Positions 23,882 to 36,181 of a DNA stretch of 64,000 nucleotides are shown here, piece after piece (within the stretch, counting starts at the first letter, position 1; each line of letters begins with the position of its first letter). The translations under genes and the position numbers were made by a program. The DNA lies in the NCBI GenBank assembly GCA_037176705.1, contig CM073891.1:52268571-52332570 (forward strand). Reading direction: 5' to 3'. The notes below the pieces were generated by a model that was given only the letters and a program-made list of their open reading frames with translations, searched no databases and was not told the DNA's origin. This stretch comes from Molossus alvarezi (lineage: Eukaryota > Chordata > Mammalia > Chiroptera > Molossidae).

Positions 23882-25189
23882 TAAAGAAAGAGAGAAGCTG
23901 AGAAATTGGCATTCTCGGTCCAGTTAGAGAACTGATTTAGTGGGTGTGGGGAAATGGGAAAGAAAACAAGACAGGAAGTTTTGATTATACATGCCAAGTA
24001 CAGAGTTTGAGTTGTTGGATGTGGATGTACTGACGAGGTCCAGAGTGAGGTTGTAATACTGGGTGGTCAATCTAAATGAAAATAACAGTTCAATGTTATT
24101 GAGGTAAGATGATGTGAACTTGAAGAGTTACATTAATAGCCAACATTAATTTGGAAATCAAGAGAATGAGGTCAGCTGAAGTTGGTTGGAAAATATATCT
24201 GTGAACAATCTACTGAAGTTGTCCACAGAAATGGAAGTAATTGCATGGAGTTGAATGATAACAGTGATAATTTGAACAAGGTTGTAGACTTTAAAGTGTA
24301 TAGCATTGAAATAAAAATAAAAGGAAACTTGGGACACTGGCTCTAAAGTTCTGCTGGGAAGGAACTAGAACAATATTTTCATTTATGCTTTCAGATGAGT
24401 TGAAGAAAACCAGTTAATTTAGAATGACCCAATTATCACACAATAAAAGTGCTTGTTCTAGAAACATGATATAATGTACAGGGCAATAGGTATCTAGAGT
24501 AAACCGTATCATCATTAGTATGTGTATTATTGATAGAAGACATTCTAAATACTAAACTCTGTATTTTATTTTTTATTGTAAAGATTATGTTAAAAATATG
24601 AAATTCAAATGAGTATATAAAATAAAATAATGGATGTTACTCAATTTTCTTATGACCACAACCATTAAATACACACATGTAAACCCCCAGGAATCTTCAC
24701 AGTTAATGATTTTGTGTGTTGTTCGGATTTTATAAAACAACAGCTTTGTGCTTATTTTATTTTACAAGTAGAATTACTGTCCCTTTATATTTTACTAATA
24801 CTAAATACGATATGAGATATGAACACATGTAAAACTCAGTCATAGAGAGAAAAACAATGGTGCTTTGAGGACTTCAATTACTGCTTTAAAAATAAGCATT
24901 CTAAAAGGAAATATTTTAAAGAAATACACCAAATATTAATACAGGTTATCTTGGAGAACAAGGGTGAAAAAAATCAAAGTTGTCTTTAACTTTTTAAACT
25001 AATGCATTTATATAAAATATAAACTCTTAAGAATGGTTTCATAAAAAGATTTCATTAGTTATGTTAATAAAAATGAAAATTGTACATGAGACAAATTTAA
25101 GATTGTTTAATTAATAGTATGTATTTTTAAATGTTGGCATTTAATGTATTTTCTTGATTTTGATACTGGATCAAATATATCCTTTGAAC
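23882..25189. other. AT-rich intergenic DNA
   Basis: No gene, RNA or repeat family was recognised. Confidence 0.5.
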
Positions 25190-25674
25190 TGTTAAAGAAA
25201 CGATTATTCTGATACTGGTTAAAAAGTAAGAAAGGCTTTATTCAAGACCAATGCTGTAGGGTCAAAGTCATTATAATAGGGGGAAAGCTCAAGCTCAACT
25301 CTAAATGCAGCAAGGACAAATGGGGATTTACAGTCAATGAGCAGGTCTAGGGTTCTGAGTGGGTGGAACATTACTGAGAGGAGACATCAAAGGTAGGGGG
25401 GATTTTTGCTAAGCCTACTTAACAGGATTCATGGTGAAAGCAGGCCAGGGTACAGGGTACACAGATATCGAGGGTAGGGGATTCTCTCTAAACTGATTAA
25501 GCAGGATTGTTGCTACTAATTTAGGAAGGATCCTCTCTAAACTGATTTTACAGGACTGTTGCTGCTGATCTAGGCAGGCTTCAGGACAAGGTTCAAGGAG
25601 GCTAGTCTAAAAAAGGGCTAAGAGAAATCTGACTAAAGTTTGGTCAAAGAGAGAGTTTTTATGAAAACCACCAC
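25190..25674 (-). repeat. Probable old LTR
   Basis: Read on the minus strand, the unit begins TGTGGTGGTTTTCATAAA and near its end has TTGAATAAAGCCTTTCTTAC, an LTR-like polyadenylation signal, before closing at TTTCTTTAACA. It contains two tandem copies of a unit of about 50 bp built on CTCTCTAAACTGATT...GCAGGA(T/C)TGTTGCT (plus strand, about 25485-25585). I found no matching target duplication, so the ends are approximate and the class unknown. Confidence 0.5.
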
Positions 25675-28600
25675 ATTATAATGTAGCTATAATTTTAATT
25701 GGTACCTAGTTTAAAAGCAAAGGGTTTAAACAATAAGCTCCTCCACACTATAAGCTTGATTATAACTTTAATGATGATAAATAAGCATGCATGTTTCTTT
25801 GATTCTAATTTGATATTTAGCAGCAATTTTTTTACTTGTACCACTTTATTGCATCTTTATCCCTCAATGCAGGACAAAGTATAAAAAGCCTCAGTGTTGT
25901 ATTTTGTTGTTAACAAGGTACTAAAATTGCATTTCCATATAGTGTGGCAATGGTTGATGTTTGCTGGGAAAATTACAGTAATTTGTTCTTAACAAGTCAT
26001 AAAATGTATGTTCTCAATGGTCTATTTGAAGCAAGAATGTTAAATAATGTAAGCTTTATCCAGATACCTAATTAAAATTAACACTTCAAATTATTTTTGT
26101 TTTTGTTAAATGTACTAAATCATTCTCTGGATATTTGTTCCTGTTGACCCTTAGTGATTTATTTAGTACAAACTCAGAACTAAAGCTTAATATCTACATG
26201 CAGTAAATCAACTAAGAAATGACACAAAACTATTTTGATGTGACTAATCCTCTTCTAGATACCACCAAAACACAAAAGAAAAATTGCACAAGTAATTCTC
26301 AGACTAAACTTCTACATTTATATCACTTTAATTGGTATATACATCATACTTGAGCTGCAAGTGTTATTAACACGGATGAAGCAAACCAGAAACAGTTTGC
26401 TAACCCATTCTCTTGATGTGGTGTGGTACATGTTTAGAAAAGACAGTGCTGAGTCTTTAATCAGACAATGTCAAAATGTTGTGTCTCTTGCTTTTCTTAG
26501 GTATAGGTGTAATTTGCTTTAATAAAATGTTGTATTATGTTAAGTTGCAATTCCCTTGCATCAAAATGGAAAATCAGTAGATATGACATAGCATCACAAA
26601 TATATTTATGGTATTATTCTTGTGAATTCAGTTTTAACATCTGAATTTCAAATTAATAATTGATTCTATGTATGCTAAAGGGCTTTCTTCCCAGCAAAAA
26701 AGGAAAAGTAATTGTGTAGTTTTAATGTAGTGTCTATCCAAGTACTAAGATAACTAAATAAGTACTAAATAAATATTTTTATTTAGTATTTAAAGCTCAA
26801 TATGCATTTATCAGAGGAACCACTGGTTTTTCTAATTCTTTGAAACTGAGAACCTGGAAATAGGAACGTCACTTGAAACAAATTAACTCTAAATTCCTGT
26901 AATTAATGCTCCCTTTTCTGCCTTCATCAGGATTGTGTTTTTCTCACTTCTATCTCCATTCCAATGGGACAAGAACAATAGATCTCCTACGTGGCATTTC
27001 ACTTATCAGTTGGGAGGATGAAGAGAGTGTTGGTGTGATAAGAAGGAGAAGTGGAAGATTTACCAATGTGAGCTTTCAATATAATAATGAAAGCATTTAT
27101 TTAGATGAAAAGTTAGATAACTGAAAGAATCTAAGAATCATTATTCCAGACAACCACTGTAAAGTTGAAAAAGCAAGTTGAATAAAAAACATTTTTGATT
27201 TTGCTCTCATTTTCTTCTCATTTTATAAATACATAGCATCTTTAAAACATGGTTTGTAAATTCTAATTTTAAAATTGATGTGAATGTGGTACATACAGCT
27301 AGGAAAAACTGTAAAAGACTTTGAAATGGGCAAAAATAATTACTGAATGTTCTGAATAACTTATCCTCTAGGTTATTTCCACCGATTCATAGCATTACTA
27401 TTATTATTGTTATTATTCATATTAATTTTTTTTATATGCAAACAAATTTTCCTCAGTGAAGAGACAACTAATTTACCTTCATTTTTTTGTGGAAAAAAAA
27501 CCAATTTACATCTATTTGTAAATTCACTTTGGCATTTCTGATTTACCTATATATGTGTAGTACTTAGAATTCTCCTTTGAGTCAGTTATATCTTTTTTAA
27601 TTAATGAGTTAAATAAAATAGTTTGCACATGTTCATTTTGTATTTGTATGAAAGTGATGAGTTTACCTTCTAAAAATATAAGACCCAGATATAATATTTA
27701 TAGATGTAGCCAACATTAAGTCAAGTTTTTTTTATGAATTTACTTGAAAATGCCAAAAAGAAATTATATACTCAGCATAGCAAAAGCAAAATATCTTAAA
27801 AGTCTATTTTCTCTTTCTTACACACACACACACATAGACAAGGGGGGAAAAAAGTGCCATCACCTCACCATTAATTCTCCGTCCATTCTCCAAAGTCGCC
27901 TATCCCCATCCATTATTTCTTTTCTCACTTTTCTTCAGCTCTCCTTTTAGGTTTTTTCTCTTATCTGCACTTTACTGTGTGTTTTAAACATGGAGTCTCT
28001 GTTTCTCATGCTACTACACTTTGCTTTTTATCACAGTTTTCCACAACAAAGCCCACCAGCTAATCCAGTAAACAATTCTCCTGTGTTGAACTCGGGGAGG
28101 TGAAGCTATTCCTATCTATGCATCAACGATTACATACTATTCTGTCATACAGATGACAAAACGGTCTTGGAAAATGCATAGAATATGAAAGTAGTTATAG
28201 TTTATGTTATGGTTGTCAAGGGCGAAAGCACTTTAAGGACAGAGGAGCTTGTCGTGGGAACTTAATATCCAATGAGAGTCTATAAGTCCTGCTGTATTCC
28301 CAAAATATTTTTTATTACATCACTTTTTTTTGGAACAACACTCATAGGAAAATGGAGTTAGTTTTGGTGAACCTCTGTCTCCCCTGCAAATTCTATTTTA
28401 TTCTACTTGGGATGCACCTGTAATAGCAGAGTAAAGTAGTGCTTTCTTTATTCTTTTCTGTAAATTCATCATCTTATGTTCCTACTGCTTACTTAATTGT
28501 ACCTAAATTACTCAAGTCTCTCCAAAATTAGAAATGCATTATTTTCATGAAGTTTTTAAAGAGCCAAGTGCTGTATTTTGAATATACTCTAGTCAATTAA

Positions 28601-29880
28601 TCCTCCTCCACAAAAAGTAAATATGGAGTCCAATCAATATTTTTATTCTAAAAACATCTCATCATGAACACATTAAACTGATTGTCCAGATATTTCCTCT
28701 GCTGCAAATCTTCCCCGTCTTTCCTCCCCTTTCCCCGTGGTCTATTAGGCAATGTCTAGACAAGTAGGTTATTTTGTTCAGTTACACTGGATATTTGGAG
28801 TGCAAAGTAATAATCTTCACAGGATAAAATAAAGTTTAATATCTAAGAAAAAATCTCTTAGATATTACAGCAAAGCTAAGCGAATCCTATTTGATGGCTA
28901 GTTTTATAGCATTAACTTCCTGAACTTGATGTTGCTGCTCTTTATATAAATGTGTTCTACCTGTGTATTAGTTATCTCCACATAGCCAAAGGCTATATTT
29001 AATAGCTAGTCATCAAGCAGAAACATAAATCTTTCTCTAGGGTGTGTGTGTGTGTGCCTATATGCATCTGAATGTCAGCGGTGGGGGAAGAGGAAAGAGA
29101 ACAGAGCAAGCTTGTGTGGCAGGAAACAGACTAGTATGAATATGTACTGCTGTGTGGTTAACATAGTTTACAAAAATGTGAACAAAATAACTGTGACATT
29201 TGCCTCTAAGATCTGTGAAGTCAAAGTGGTCTGGAGTGATTATACTATAAGGAGATACTCAAAAGTGAGATTTCCATTTTCCTTACAAAATTTAAAAAGA
29301 CTTTATTTTAATAACTTGAAAATACATCAGTTAGACTCCTTATTTTCACTTGCAGTATCCTTTAAATGGGCCTTCCTGAGTCCAAACTAGCACACTTAAA
29401 TCCATTCTGTTATATGTATTTCTTAGTGCTGCACACGCACACACACACCACTGATGAAATCAGCTGCTCTAAGACAATGTGTCACCCTCTAGGAACCCTT
29501 CTCTTCACCGCTGGACTTAATGGCTTGACGACTATAACTGAACACTTCATACGATGCATTATATTTAGTAACGTAAGTGTCTTTTTTATGAGATCATTAG
29601 CTGCTTAAGAGCAAAGAGCATGTGTTATTTATGTTGATATATCAAACCTTTCATTCTTTATGCTGCATTTGTGTAAATATAATTTCACAGAAATGGTTAA
29701 AGAACATTTAAAATAATTTATTATACTTGAAGTAATTTCAACTTTTTATATGTCCATTAGAATTTATATACTTGGTGGTCTCTAAAATAAAATAGTACGT
29801 TGTCATTAAGTACATCTTTATGATGTACCCTAACCAGGTTTTTCCAGAAATACTTTTTAGCTTTCTATATTGTTGAAAGA
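25675..29880. other. Long AT-rich intergenic stretch
   Basis: About 4.2 kb with no SINE or L1 insertion that I can recognise. It contains short AC repeats (27820-27833, about 29430-29448), a GT repeat near 29042-29054, and a perfect 12-bp hairpin at 28838-28868. Open frames up to 114 codons (29046-29390) show low-complexity, non-protein-like composition and no known motif. Confidence 0.45.
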
Positions 29881-29895
29881 AAAAAACAGAATGAG

Positions 29896-30114
29896 TCCTG
29901 GCTGGTGTGGTTCAATTGGTTGGAGCATCCTCCCGTACACCAAAAGGTTTCGGGTATAATTCCCGCTCAGGGCACACGCCTGTGTGTCTGTTCTATCCCC
30001 ATTTAGGGCATGTACAAGATCATGTTTCTCTCATACATTTATCTCTCTTTCTCTAAAAAAAAAGAAGAAGAAGAAGGAAAAAAATCAGTAAAAGATATCC
30101 TTGGGTGAGGATTA
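29896..30114 (+). repeat. VES-type SINE
   Basis: It starts TCCTGGCTGGTGTGGTTCAA, with GCACCAAAAGG-like ACACCAAAAGGTTTCGGG, a GGGCACACGCCTGTGTG body and a tail with GATATCCTTGGGTGAGGATT. The duplication AAAAAACAGAATGAG (29881-29895) matches AAAAAACAGACTGAG (30115-30129) at 14 of 15 positions. Confidence 0.9.
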
Positions 30115-30129
30115 AAAAAACAGACTGAG

Positions 30130-31329
30130 CATACTTGGCAATATTCAAATTTAGGGACAGAGTTTTAAACCCTAGATCTTATGAAAGAGCAGTCCTTTCT
30201 TTATGGAAAAAAGAGGCTGAAGATGGTTTGTTAGTATGTTATCAGCACAATAAGCTGTTTATTATTTAACTGGAAAGGAATGAAGGGAAGTGTGGAAAAT
30301 ATAGGCATGCCATTTGTACAGCTTCACCAGGAAGTTTGTAATTAAGACTCCAGGTCTGTTCTCTGCTGATCAGTGGGGGATGGGCCAGGACAAAGGCAGT
30401 TTAGACACATGCCCAGTGATGTCTGAGTGACATAGGAGGTGCCTACCTGCCTGTCACACCTAGGAGCAAGTCACTGGCCAAAATAGGTAGGGCCACTACA
30501 AGACAAATGCAACCTGAATATTTAATCTCTTAGACAAAGGAGCTCCCCTGTCTCTCTTGCTGCCCATGTGCACTGCTTTCGGGGTTCCCACACCCTGCAT
30601 TTCCCCATGTGGTCCACAGCCATATGGAACCCAAATAATAGACTAATGGACTGAATCTGGAGTAATCCTAACCTGGACTCAGCCGCACCATGGAATGGAC
30701 ACTCTGGACTTTGGCTTTATTTCTGGCTTTGCTAAACCTGAAACTTCCCCTCTAATAGTACTAGACTGAGGGACATGGGACTTTACAACCCCAGAAGTGT
30801 AATTCCACACCAATAAAAACCATCTAGTCTCCCATGGGAGTCTTAGAAAATTCATTTTCTAAAGATATCGTAAGAACCTCTTGCCCGAGGGTGTTGGAGG
30901 CATCTGGCCCCTCTTCCCTCCAGTAACAGTATGACCTCTGACTCTTTCTTCTCTATTATACTGGCAAGTCATTTGTTGCCATTATAGGAATTGCACCTGA
31001 AAAGCATTGAGCACTTAAGAAAATTGTAATTCATGTTGTTGATGGCTTTTTCCCGCTTTTACTGCTGCTCTTCATTCTCATGCAGCTCTAGATCACCTTC
31101 TAGATGGAAAAAGCAATATTTTATTCATTTATTTATTTTGCCCTCTCCTTCACAACACCTAGGGAGTCCTCTAAACAGAGTAGATGCTCAATCCATGTTA
31201 TCACATTGCTCTAAATGCCCCCTAATCTTCTCTACCCTTTCTTTTTGCTTTGACTCTTTCATCTTCCAAAAGAAATGGCTTTTCCAGACCTAAACTTTAT
31301 GGACCAATGGCCACACTTGCCAAACTACT
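30130..31329. other. Moderate-GC stretch, origin uncertain
   Basis: 30330-30990 is less AT-rich and contains CCCTGTCTCTCTTGCTGCCC and a polyadenylation-like AATAAAA near 30815, which could mark a decayed LTR. I could not find its ends. An 86-codon frame at 31033-31293 has no known motif. Confidence 0.35.
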
Positions 31330-31405
31330 TGGCATATGTATTCCCAAATTTATTGCGGCATTATTTACAATAGCCAAAACATGAAAACCACCTAAAACTC
31401 AGTAG
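31330..31405 (+). repeat. Short L1 ORF2-end fragment
   Basis: The text GTATTCCCAAATTTATTGCG then GCATTATTTACAATAGCCAA and AACATGAAAACCACCTAAA matches the segment of L1 ORF2 encoding the conserved C-terminal [19 protein letters not shown] region. It is an isolated, old fragment. Confidence 0.65.
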
Positions 31406-33060
31406 TCAATGTTTCATTTTATTCCTTTTTTTCTATTAGAGTATCAAATATCTACCATGTAGTTACTGGGTACAGACTACTAATGTGTTTATGATAAAGC
31501 CATTAGTTGGTTTACTAAAGATTTCATGAATGATATTCTGGAAATTATTTTTTTTAGTATCAATTTTTATAAATTCATCTAAATGTTTTTTCCCAATAAT
31601 TTGGGATTGCAAAATGTTTTCTTTGTAACGGCCAATCACATTTAAAAAGAAATAGGATAGTCACCCATATTTTTTTCAGCAGTTAAATACATCCTGATAG
31701 AAATTTTTGATACTACTTGTGTTTCCTCTAATTCTAATCAGTCTTTGCAAAATAATACCTATAAGAAGGAACACAGCAGGTCATTCCTAGAGTATTCTGA
31801 GAAAAACATGACCTATTCAGCAGTCTCCTATTATGTGTGACATTTAAATAAAAAATATTAATATTATAACAATATGATGTTTATAATGTAATACCCTCAA
31901 ATAAGGTAATTATATTTTTAGAAACTAAAATTGTTAGTTATTATACAAATGACCTAACTATATTTTAAAAATCTGTACGTGTTTTAAAATATAATTCAGG
32001 ATAAAACATGCTTACTCTGTGGAGAAATTTACCTTCTCTTTTGCCTGTGAATAAAATGCAATGGCCCAATACTTTCCTACAGAATTTACAAATGTGGAAA
32101 ATACAGCTATAGCCCTGACAATCTCATTTTTTTGTATAGCAACAAATGAACTGTGCTCTCCAAATTGACTACAGTGCCCAGGAAAGAAGGGTAATTATAT
32201 TACCAGTTAGTGCTGATGGTTGAGTACAGAGATTTTTTTTCCCCCTTATATGACTTGATTCTCCTTTAAATAAATTGGAGTAGAACTACAGTAGCTGTCT
32301 TCTTTATCAAACCACTCCTTCAAAATATTCCCAGGTGATGGAAGTGTAATTTTGCTAAACACTACCCAAGTGATAACTCAACACAGATACTGATTTACCT
32401 AGGCCCTTGGGTATTCACACAGTGCAAATCTTTGGTTGTGTTTCCAAAATTTGTATAATGTCAAATAAGTCCCCGGAGAAGAGTCAAGAGCCATGTATTA
32501 TATGGTAACTAAATGAGATAACTGTTTGCTATTCGTAAGCTTTGGAGATAAATGCAAAAGCAGGAGCTGCTGTTATGAACATCTTACATAGAATTAGGAA
32601 GGCTGAGCATCTGGTGTTTGGGTCTCTTAGTAAACATATTGCAGGCTTTTGTTAATTTAAATCATGTCCCCAGGTTTATCAAGTTGTTTTTACTGCTCTT
32701 GTATTTCCATAAAACAAAACAGGAAACTAAGGAAGAGTCTTCAAAAAATGCAAAAGCACTATGACTCAATGAAATGTAGGTTGTATTAGTATACTCTAAA
32801 TATATATGTATACACAATTTGAAGGTTGATAATATTTACACAGTGGCTCCAAAATGTCTCTAACAGGCCAGCTGAGGGACAACTATTTTGTTAGAAAGTG
32901 AAGGAGTCTCAAAGATTAATTAGACTAGCAAATATACCACATTTTATGACGTTTTAGAGGATGTTTTAGGGGTGAAGGCTGAAGGAAGTTATGGGAGAGC
33001 TCAAATATATTCCCCTTCAAAAGTAAATAAAGTGGCTGGGGAACAAACTTAAAACAAAAG
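31406..33060. other. AT-rich intergenic DNA
   Basis: No gene or repeat family was recognised between the L1 fragment and the SPG7 retrocopy. Confidence 0.5.
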
Positions 33061-33956
33061 GTGCTCAGCCAGGACTGGGCATGGGAGGCCCAAGCTGGAA
33101 CTCAGGCCTCTGCTCCGGGCCAGGAGGAGGCCGCACTCGGTTGGCAGGCATCCACAGGCCCCAGCTGGATCTCCAGGGCTGGAGGAGGAGCCCAACGAAG
33201 CCTGCAAGTGTAACTGCCAACCCCTACCTTTGAAAAGATCAACGGTTGGTGTTTCTCCGCACAGAACCTATCCCAGAACCCAGTCAGACTCTGGAAACTT
33301 TCATTGGTACTTCGGATCGAAGTAAGGAAGCAACAGATGAAGTACAATAATACATTCAGCAGTAGGTCCCCTGCAGATGATGAAGAGGAGAAGAACAGGG
33401 AGGGGGGAACCACGTGCACCTCAAGGAGCAGCTCACCTCTTCTCCCATTGTTCTGGTCAGCCCGTTGAACTAGCTCAGTAAGGTGTGGGTGAGAGTTAGG
33501 AGGTGAGGAGGTGGGGTGAGGGAGGAGAGCAGCGGAGGTGGTGACATTTCCTGGGCCAACTTTGGCTAAGGGCAAGGTCCAGGCGGTGCCCCAGGATGGT
33601 GTGCTGGAGGCCGGCCTGCAGCCGGAAGCCCTGGTTTGAGAAGGCTTTGGCTGGCCTGGTGTACTGAATGCAAACTGCCCACAACTACACAGTTGAAAGG
33701 AATCTTCGGATCACTCAAAAGGAGCTGAATGTGGAAGGCAAAGCCAGGCTTCCAGTGTCCTACGAGCCATGGGCTTCTTGGAATCATCGTCCCCACTTAG
33801 GGAATGACAGCAGTGAGCTTGGGCCTGTTTTCTTTCTGAGTGGAATGACAGAAAGGGAAGAAAAATTCAGTGCTTTCAATCGCTTAAAATGTCTCGTTTC
33901 ATGACTGTGGGCAACAAGATGGGGACAGGAGTCAGTTACAACGCATAGCAGGATAA

Positions 33957-34084
33957 TGCATAACCAATGCACACAGACAACAAACCTAGGGAAGAGGCGA
34001 GGTGGGGGATGGGGAGGAGGGTGTCGATGGGAGAAAAAGGAGAAACATGTAACAAAAATAAATTAATAATAATAAAAAAAAAGA
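33957..34084 (+). mobile_element. 5'-truncated L1 3' UTR tail inside the SPG7 retrocopy
   Basis: About 128 bp match the last part of the L1 3' UTR seen elsewhere in the window: TGCATAACCAATGCACACAG, a G-rich tract, GGGAGAAAAAGGAGAAACAT, GTAACAAAAATAAATTAATA and poly(A). A perfect 13-bp duplication CATAGCAGGATAA is at 33944-33956 and 34085-34097 and belongs to the retrocopy sequence, so the L1 tail arrived after the SPG7 retrocopy. Confidence 0.9.
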
Positions 34085-35133
34085 CATAGCAGGATAAATG
34101 CCTGAAACCAAACTAGAAGGCTAAGAGTTTGTGGATTATCTGAAGAGCCCAGAGTGCTTCCTTCAGCTTGGTGCCAGAGTCCTCCAAGGTGCACTGTTTG
34201 GTCCTGCGGCTGTAAGAAGGTAATAGCGACAGAGGGCCCGGTGCCCTCGTGGGCCATGGCTGGCCCGCAGTTTGTGGAGGTCCGCCTAGGCCTCAGCACT
34301 GCCTGTTTGTGGAGCCTCTTCAAGGAAGCCCGCACCCCACTGGGCATCACGATCACCAACGAGATGGACGCCATGGGCCAGAAGCGCCCCCCCACCACGT
34401 GGGGCTTCTCCAACACCGAGGAGAGGCAGCCCCTCAACCAGCCTATCCTGGAAATGGCTGGAATGGGCACTGCCAACCATGCCAGGGTCCCTCAACACGG
34501 CCACTTCCCTGCGCACAGGATGACCTGAGGCCACCCGCATGCCTACTCTGTGATGAACACGGGGGCCTGGCACGGGGTGTCAAGCCCATCACCTTCCCTA
34601 AGGCAGGCGAGGGCCCCTCGGGTATCGCTCTCCCTTCAGCCAGGACCTCCAGCAGATGACGGACCACGTCACAAAACTGCTGGGGCTGAGGCCAGCGGGC
34701 ATACTGAGAAGGTATTCCAGGACGGCCTGGATGGGCTGCAGGTGCCGGCCAGCGCCCGGCTGGAGAAGGAAATGGTAAACCGCGCGGGCACTGGAGGCCT
34801 GGTTGGCCAGCCCCCGCAGGCCGAAGAAGTGGCCCCTGGAGAGTGGAGCGACAGCGACAGGGAGAAGCAAGGTGCTGGGGAGGAGGCGCCTGCGCAGGCC
34901 CGGTTCCGAGGCAGGAGCCTGAAAAGGAAAAGCGGTCTTGGCCCAAATAGTTGGACCAACTTGATTGTGTCCGTGGATTTGGAAGTGTTTCCCCTGGATC
35001 GGGTAAGTGAACTTCTTACTTAACTGTCCCCCAAGTTTCTTTTTACTCCAGATTTGTACTTTCATTTTTGGCCCTCACTCATCTCTGCTGAAGGACTTCT
35101 GAGATCTATTTATTGCTTTTCTTATCCATGATT

Positions 35134-35139
35134 AATAAA
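35134..35139 (+). promoter_or_regulatory. Polyadenylation signal of the SPG7 retrocopy
   Basis: AATAAA lies 18 bases upstream of the A-rich tail that starts at 35158. The spacing is what a reverse-transcribed polyadenylated mRNA should show. The tail is interrupted by G residues, which fits decay after insertion. Confidence 0.85.
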
Positions 35140-35178
35140 TGTCTTCGCAGAGAGTTTAAAAAAAGAAAAAGAAAAAAA

Positions 35179-35956
35179 CACAGTGCTTACCAATTACTCT
35201 TGGCCTCGTTCTTCTTACACCCTTAGGTTTCTCTCACTCTCCACAAAACATTCAGAGGTGCCTTCTTCCTCCAAACGGTCAAGTTTATATTGGACGGAGT
35301 TCTTCAGTGTGGCGTTTTCCCTAACATGGGAATCTCCTGAACAGAACTACCTATGCCTGGAACACGAAGTATAACCCATCATTTATCTCTGCCATGTTTT
35401 ACATAGCTAATATATTCACATTTAAGGTTCCAGCTTAAATATCAGTGTCTCTTAGAAGTTCACTATGTTAGTACCCTTCCTGTTAATAAGTGCATGGGCT
35501 TCTTTTTATTTCTCACACTATGTGAAACAAGTTGTGCAACTAATTCCCCATTGGACTCTGAGCTTCTGGAGGGGAGGTGCCATGTATTTTAAACACTTTA
35601 ATAATAGACTGAATTCATTGAGGGTGCAGATAAGAACTGGTTCTCTCTTTTTTCCTCCTCCAAACTAGTAACTTAAAATATTTCTGATACTCCCCAGCTT
35701 TGGATGAAATGTTTGATACAAATTTCAGTTGTAAGAACAAGTCTTATTTTAGTAATTGACTCATTTCGGTACTAAAAAGTTCAGTCCAATGTAATTTCAA
35801 ACTTAAATCTCACATGCAATGTAAAGCTTACCCACACCTGCCAGTGCACACTGCACCCGTGGCCTTGCTTGGCCAGGGCATAGGTAATGGGAAGGCACAC
35901 GTGGTCTCCTTTTTCTTTCTTCTCTATTTTACACCTTTTGCTCCTAGGTCTCATTT
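35179..35956. other. Intergenic DNA, nothing recognised
   Basis: No gene or repeat family was recognised. Open frames of 63-75 codons have no known motif. Confidence 0.45.
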
Positions 35957-35972
35957 CCTTCTTCAGTGTTTT

Positions 35973-36165
35973 GATGTTTGTTTGTTTTCAAATCCCACCC
36001 AAACATATGTTCTTATTGATTTGAGAAAGAAAGGAAGCTGAGAGAGAAAGAGAAACATGGATTGGTTGCCTCCCATATGCTCCTCGACTGGGGATTGAAT
36101 CCACAATCTTTTGGTCTTTTGGTGTGTGGGATGACACCTCAACCGACTGCTCCACTTGACCAGGG
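35973..36165 (-). repeat. VES-type SINE
   Basis: In the minus orientation the head is CCCTGGTCAAGTGGAGCAGT and the body carries a repeated CAAAAGACCAAAAG, with a GA tract at the A-rich end. A 16-bp near-perfect duplication flanks it, CCTTCTTCAGTGTTTT (35957-35972) and CCTTCTCCAGTGTTTT (36166-36181). Confidence 0.85.
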
Positions 36166-36181
36166 CCTTCTCCAGTGTTTT

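Larger units (their letters stand above)
33070..35178 (+). pseudogene. SPG7: Processed pseudogene of SPG7 (paraplegin), internally deleted
   Basis: SPG7 encodes paraplegin, an AAA+ zinc protease subunit of the mitochondrial inner membrane. Translating the plus strand in shifting frames gives paraplegin-like peptides in the right order: QNPVRLW (33274-33294), a DDEEE acidic run (about 33375), ELNVEGKARLPVSYE (33722-33766), SGMTEREEKFSAFNRLK (about 33840-33888), EFVDYLKSPECFLQLGA (from 34125), MAGPQFVEV (about 34257), LFKEART, a Walker B relic TNEMDAMGQKR, GFSNTEERQPLNQ, then QDDLR (34516-34530), GHTEKVFQDGLDGLQ and REKQGAGEE, ending WPK-stop at 34950. The Walker A motif is destroyed. The text jumps from the AAA core to QDDLR, skipping roughly 200 residues that should include the HEXXH metalloprotease site. 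No introns are visible. AATAAA (34134 positions on, at 35134-35139) precedes an A-rich tail (35158-35178). A degenerate duplication may flank it (AAAGGTGCT/CACAGTGCT). An L1 tail interrupts it at 33957-34084. It is not functional. Confidence 0.9.

Noticed and set aside
29046..29390. 114-codon open frame
   Set aside because: It starts in a GT repeat, is Lys/Asn/Phe-rich as expected from AT-rich DNA, and resembles no family.
33102..33575. 157-codon minus-strand open frame in a GC-rich block
   Set aside because: It is antisense to the SPG7 retrocopy; the similarity to paraplegin is on the plus strand.
34443..35065. Overlapping 95-167-codon frames on both strands
   Set aside because: They arise from the GC-rich, decayed 3' part of the SPG7 retrocopy; only peptides scattered over three plus-strand frames match paraplegin.
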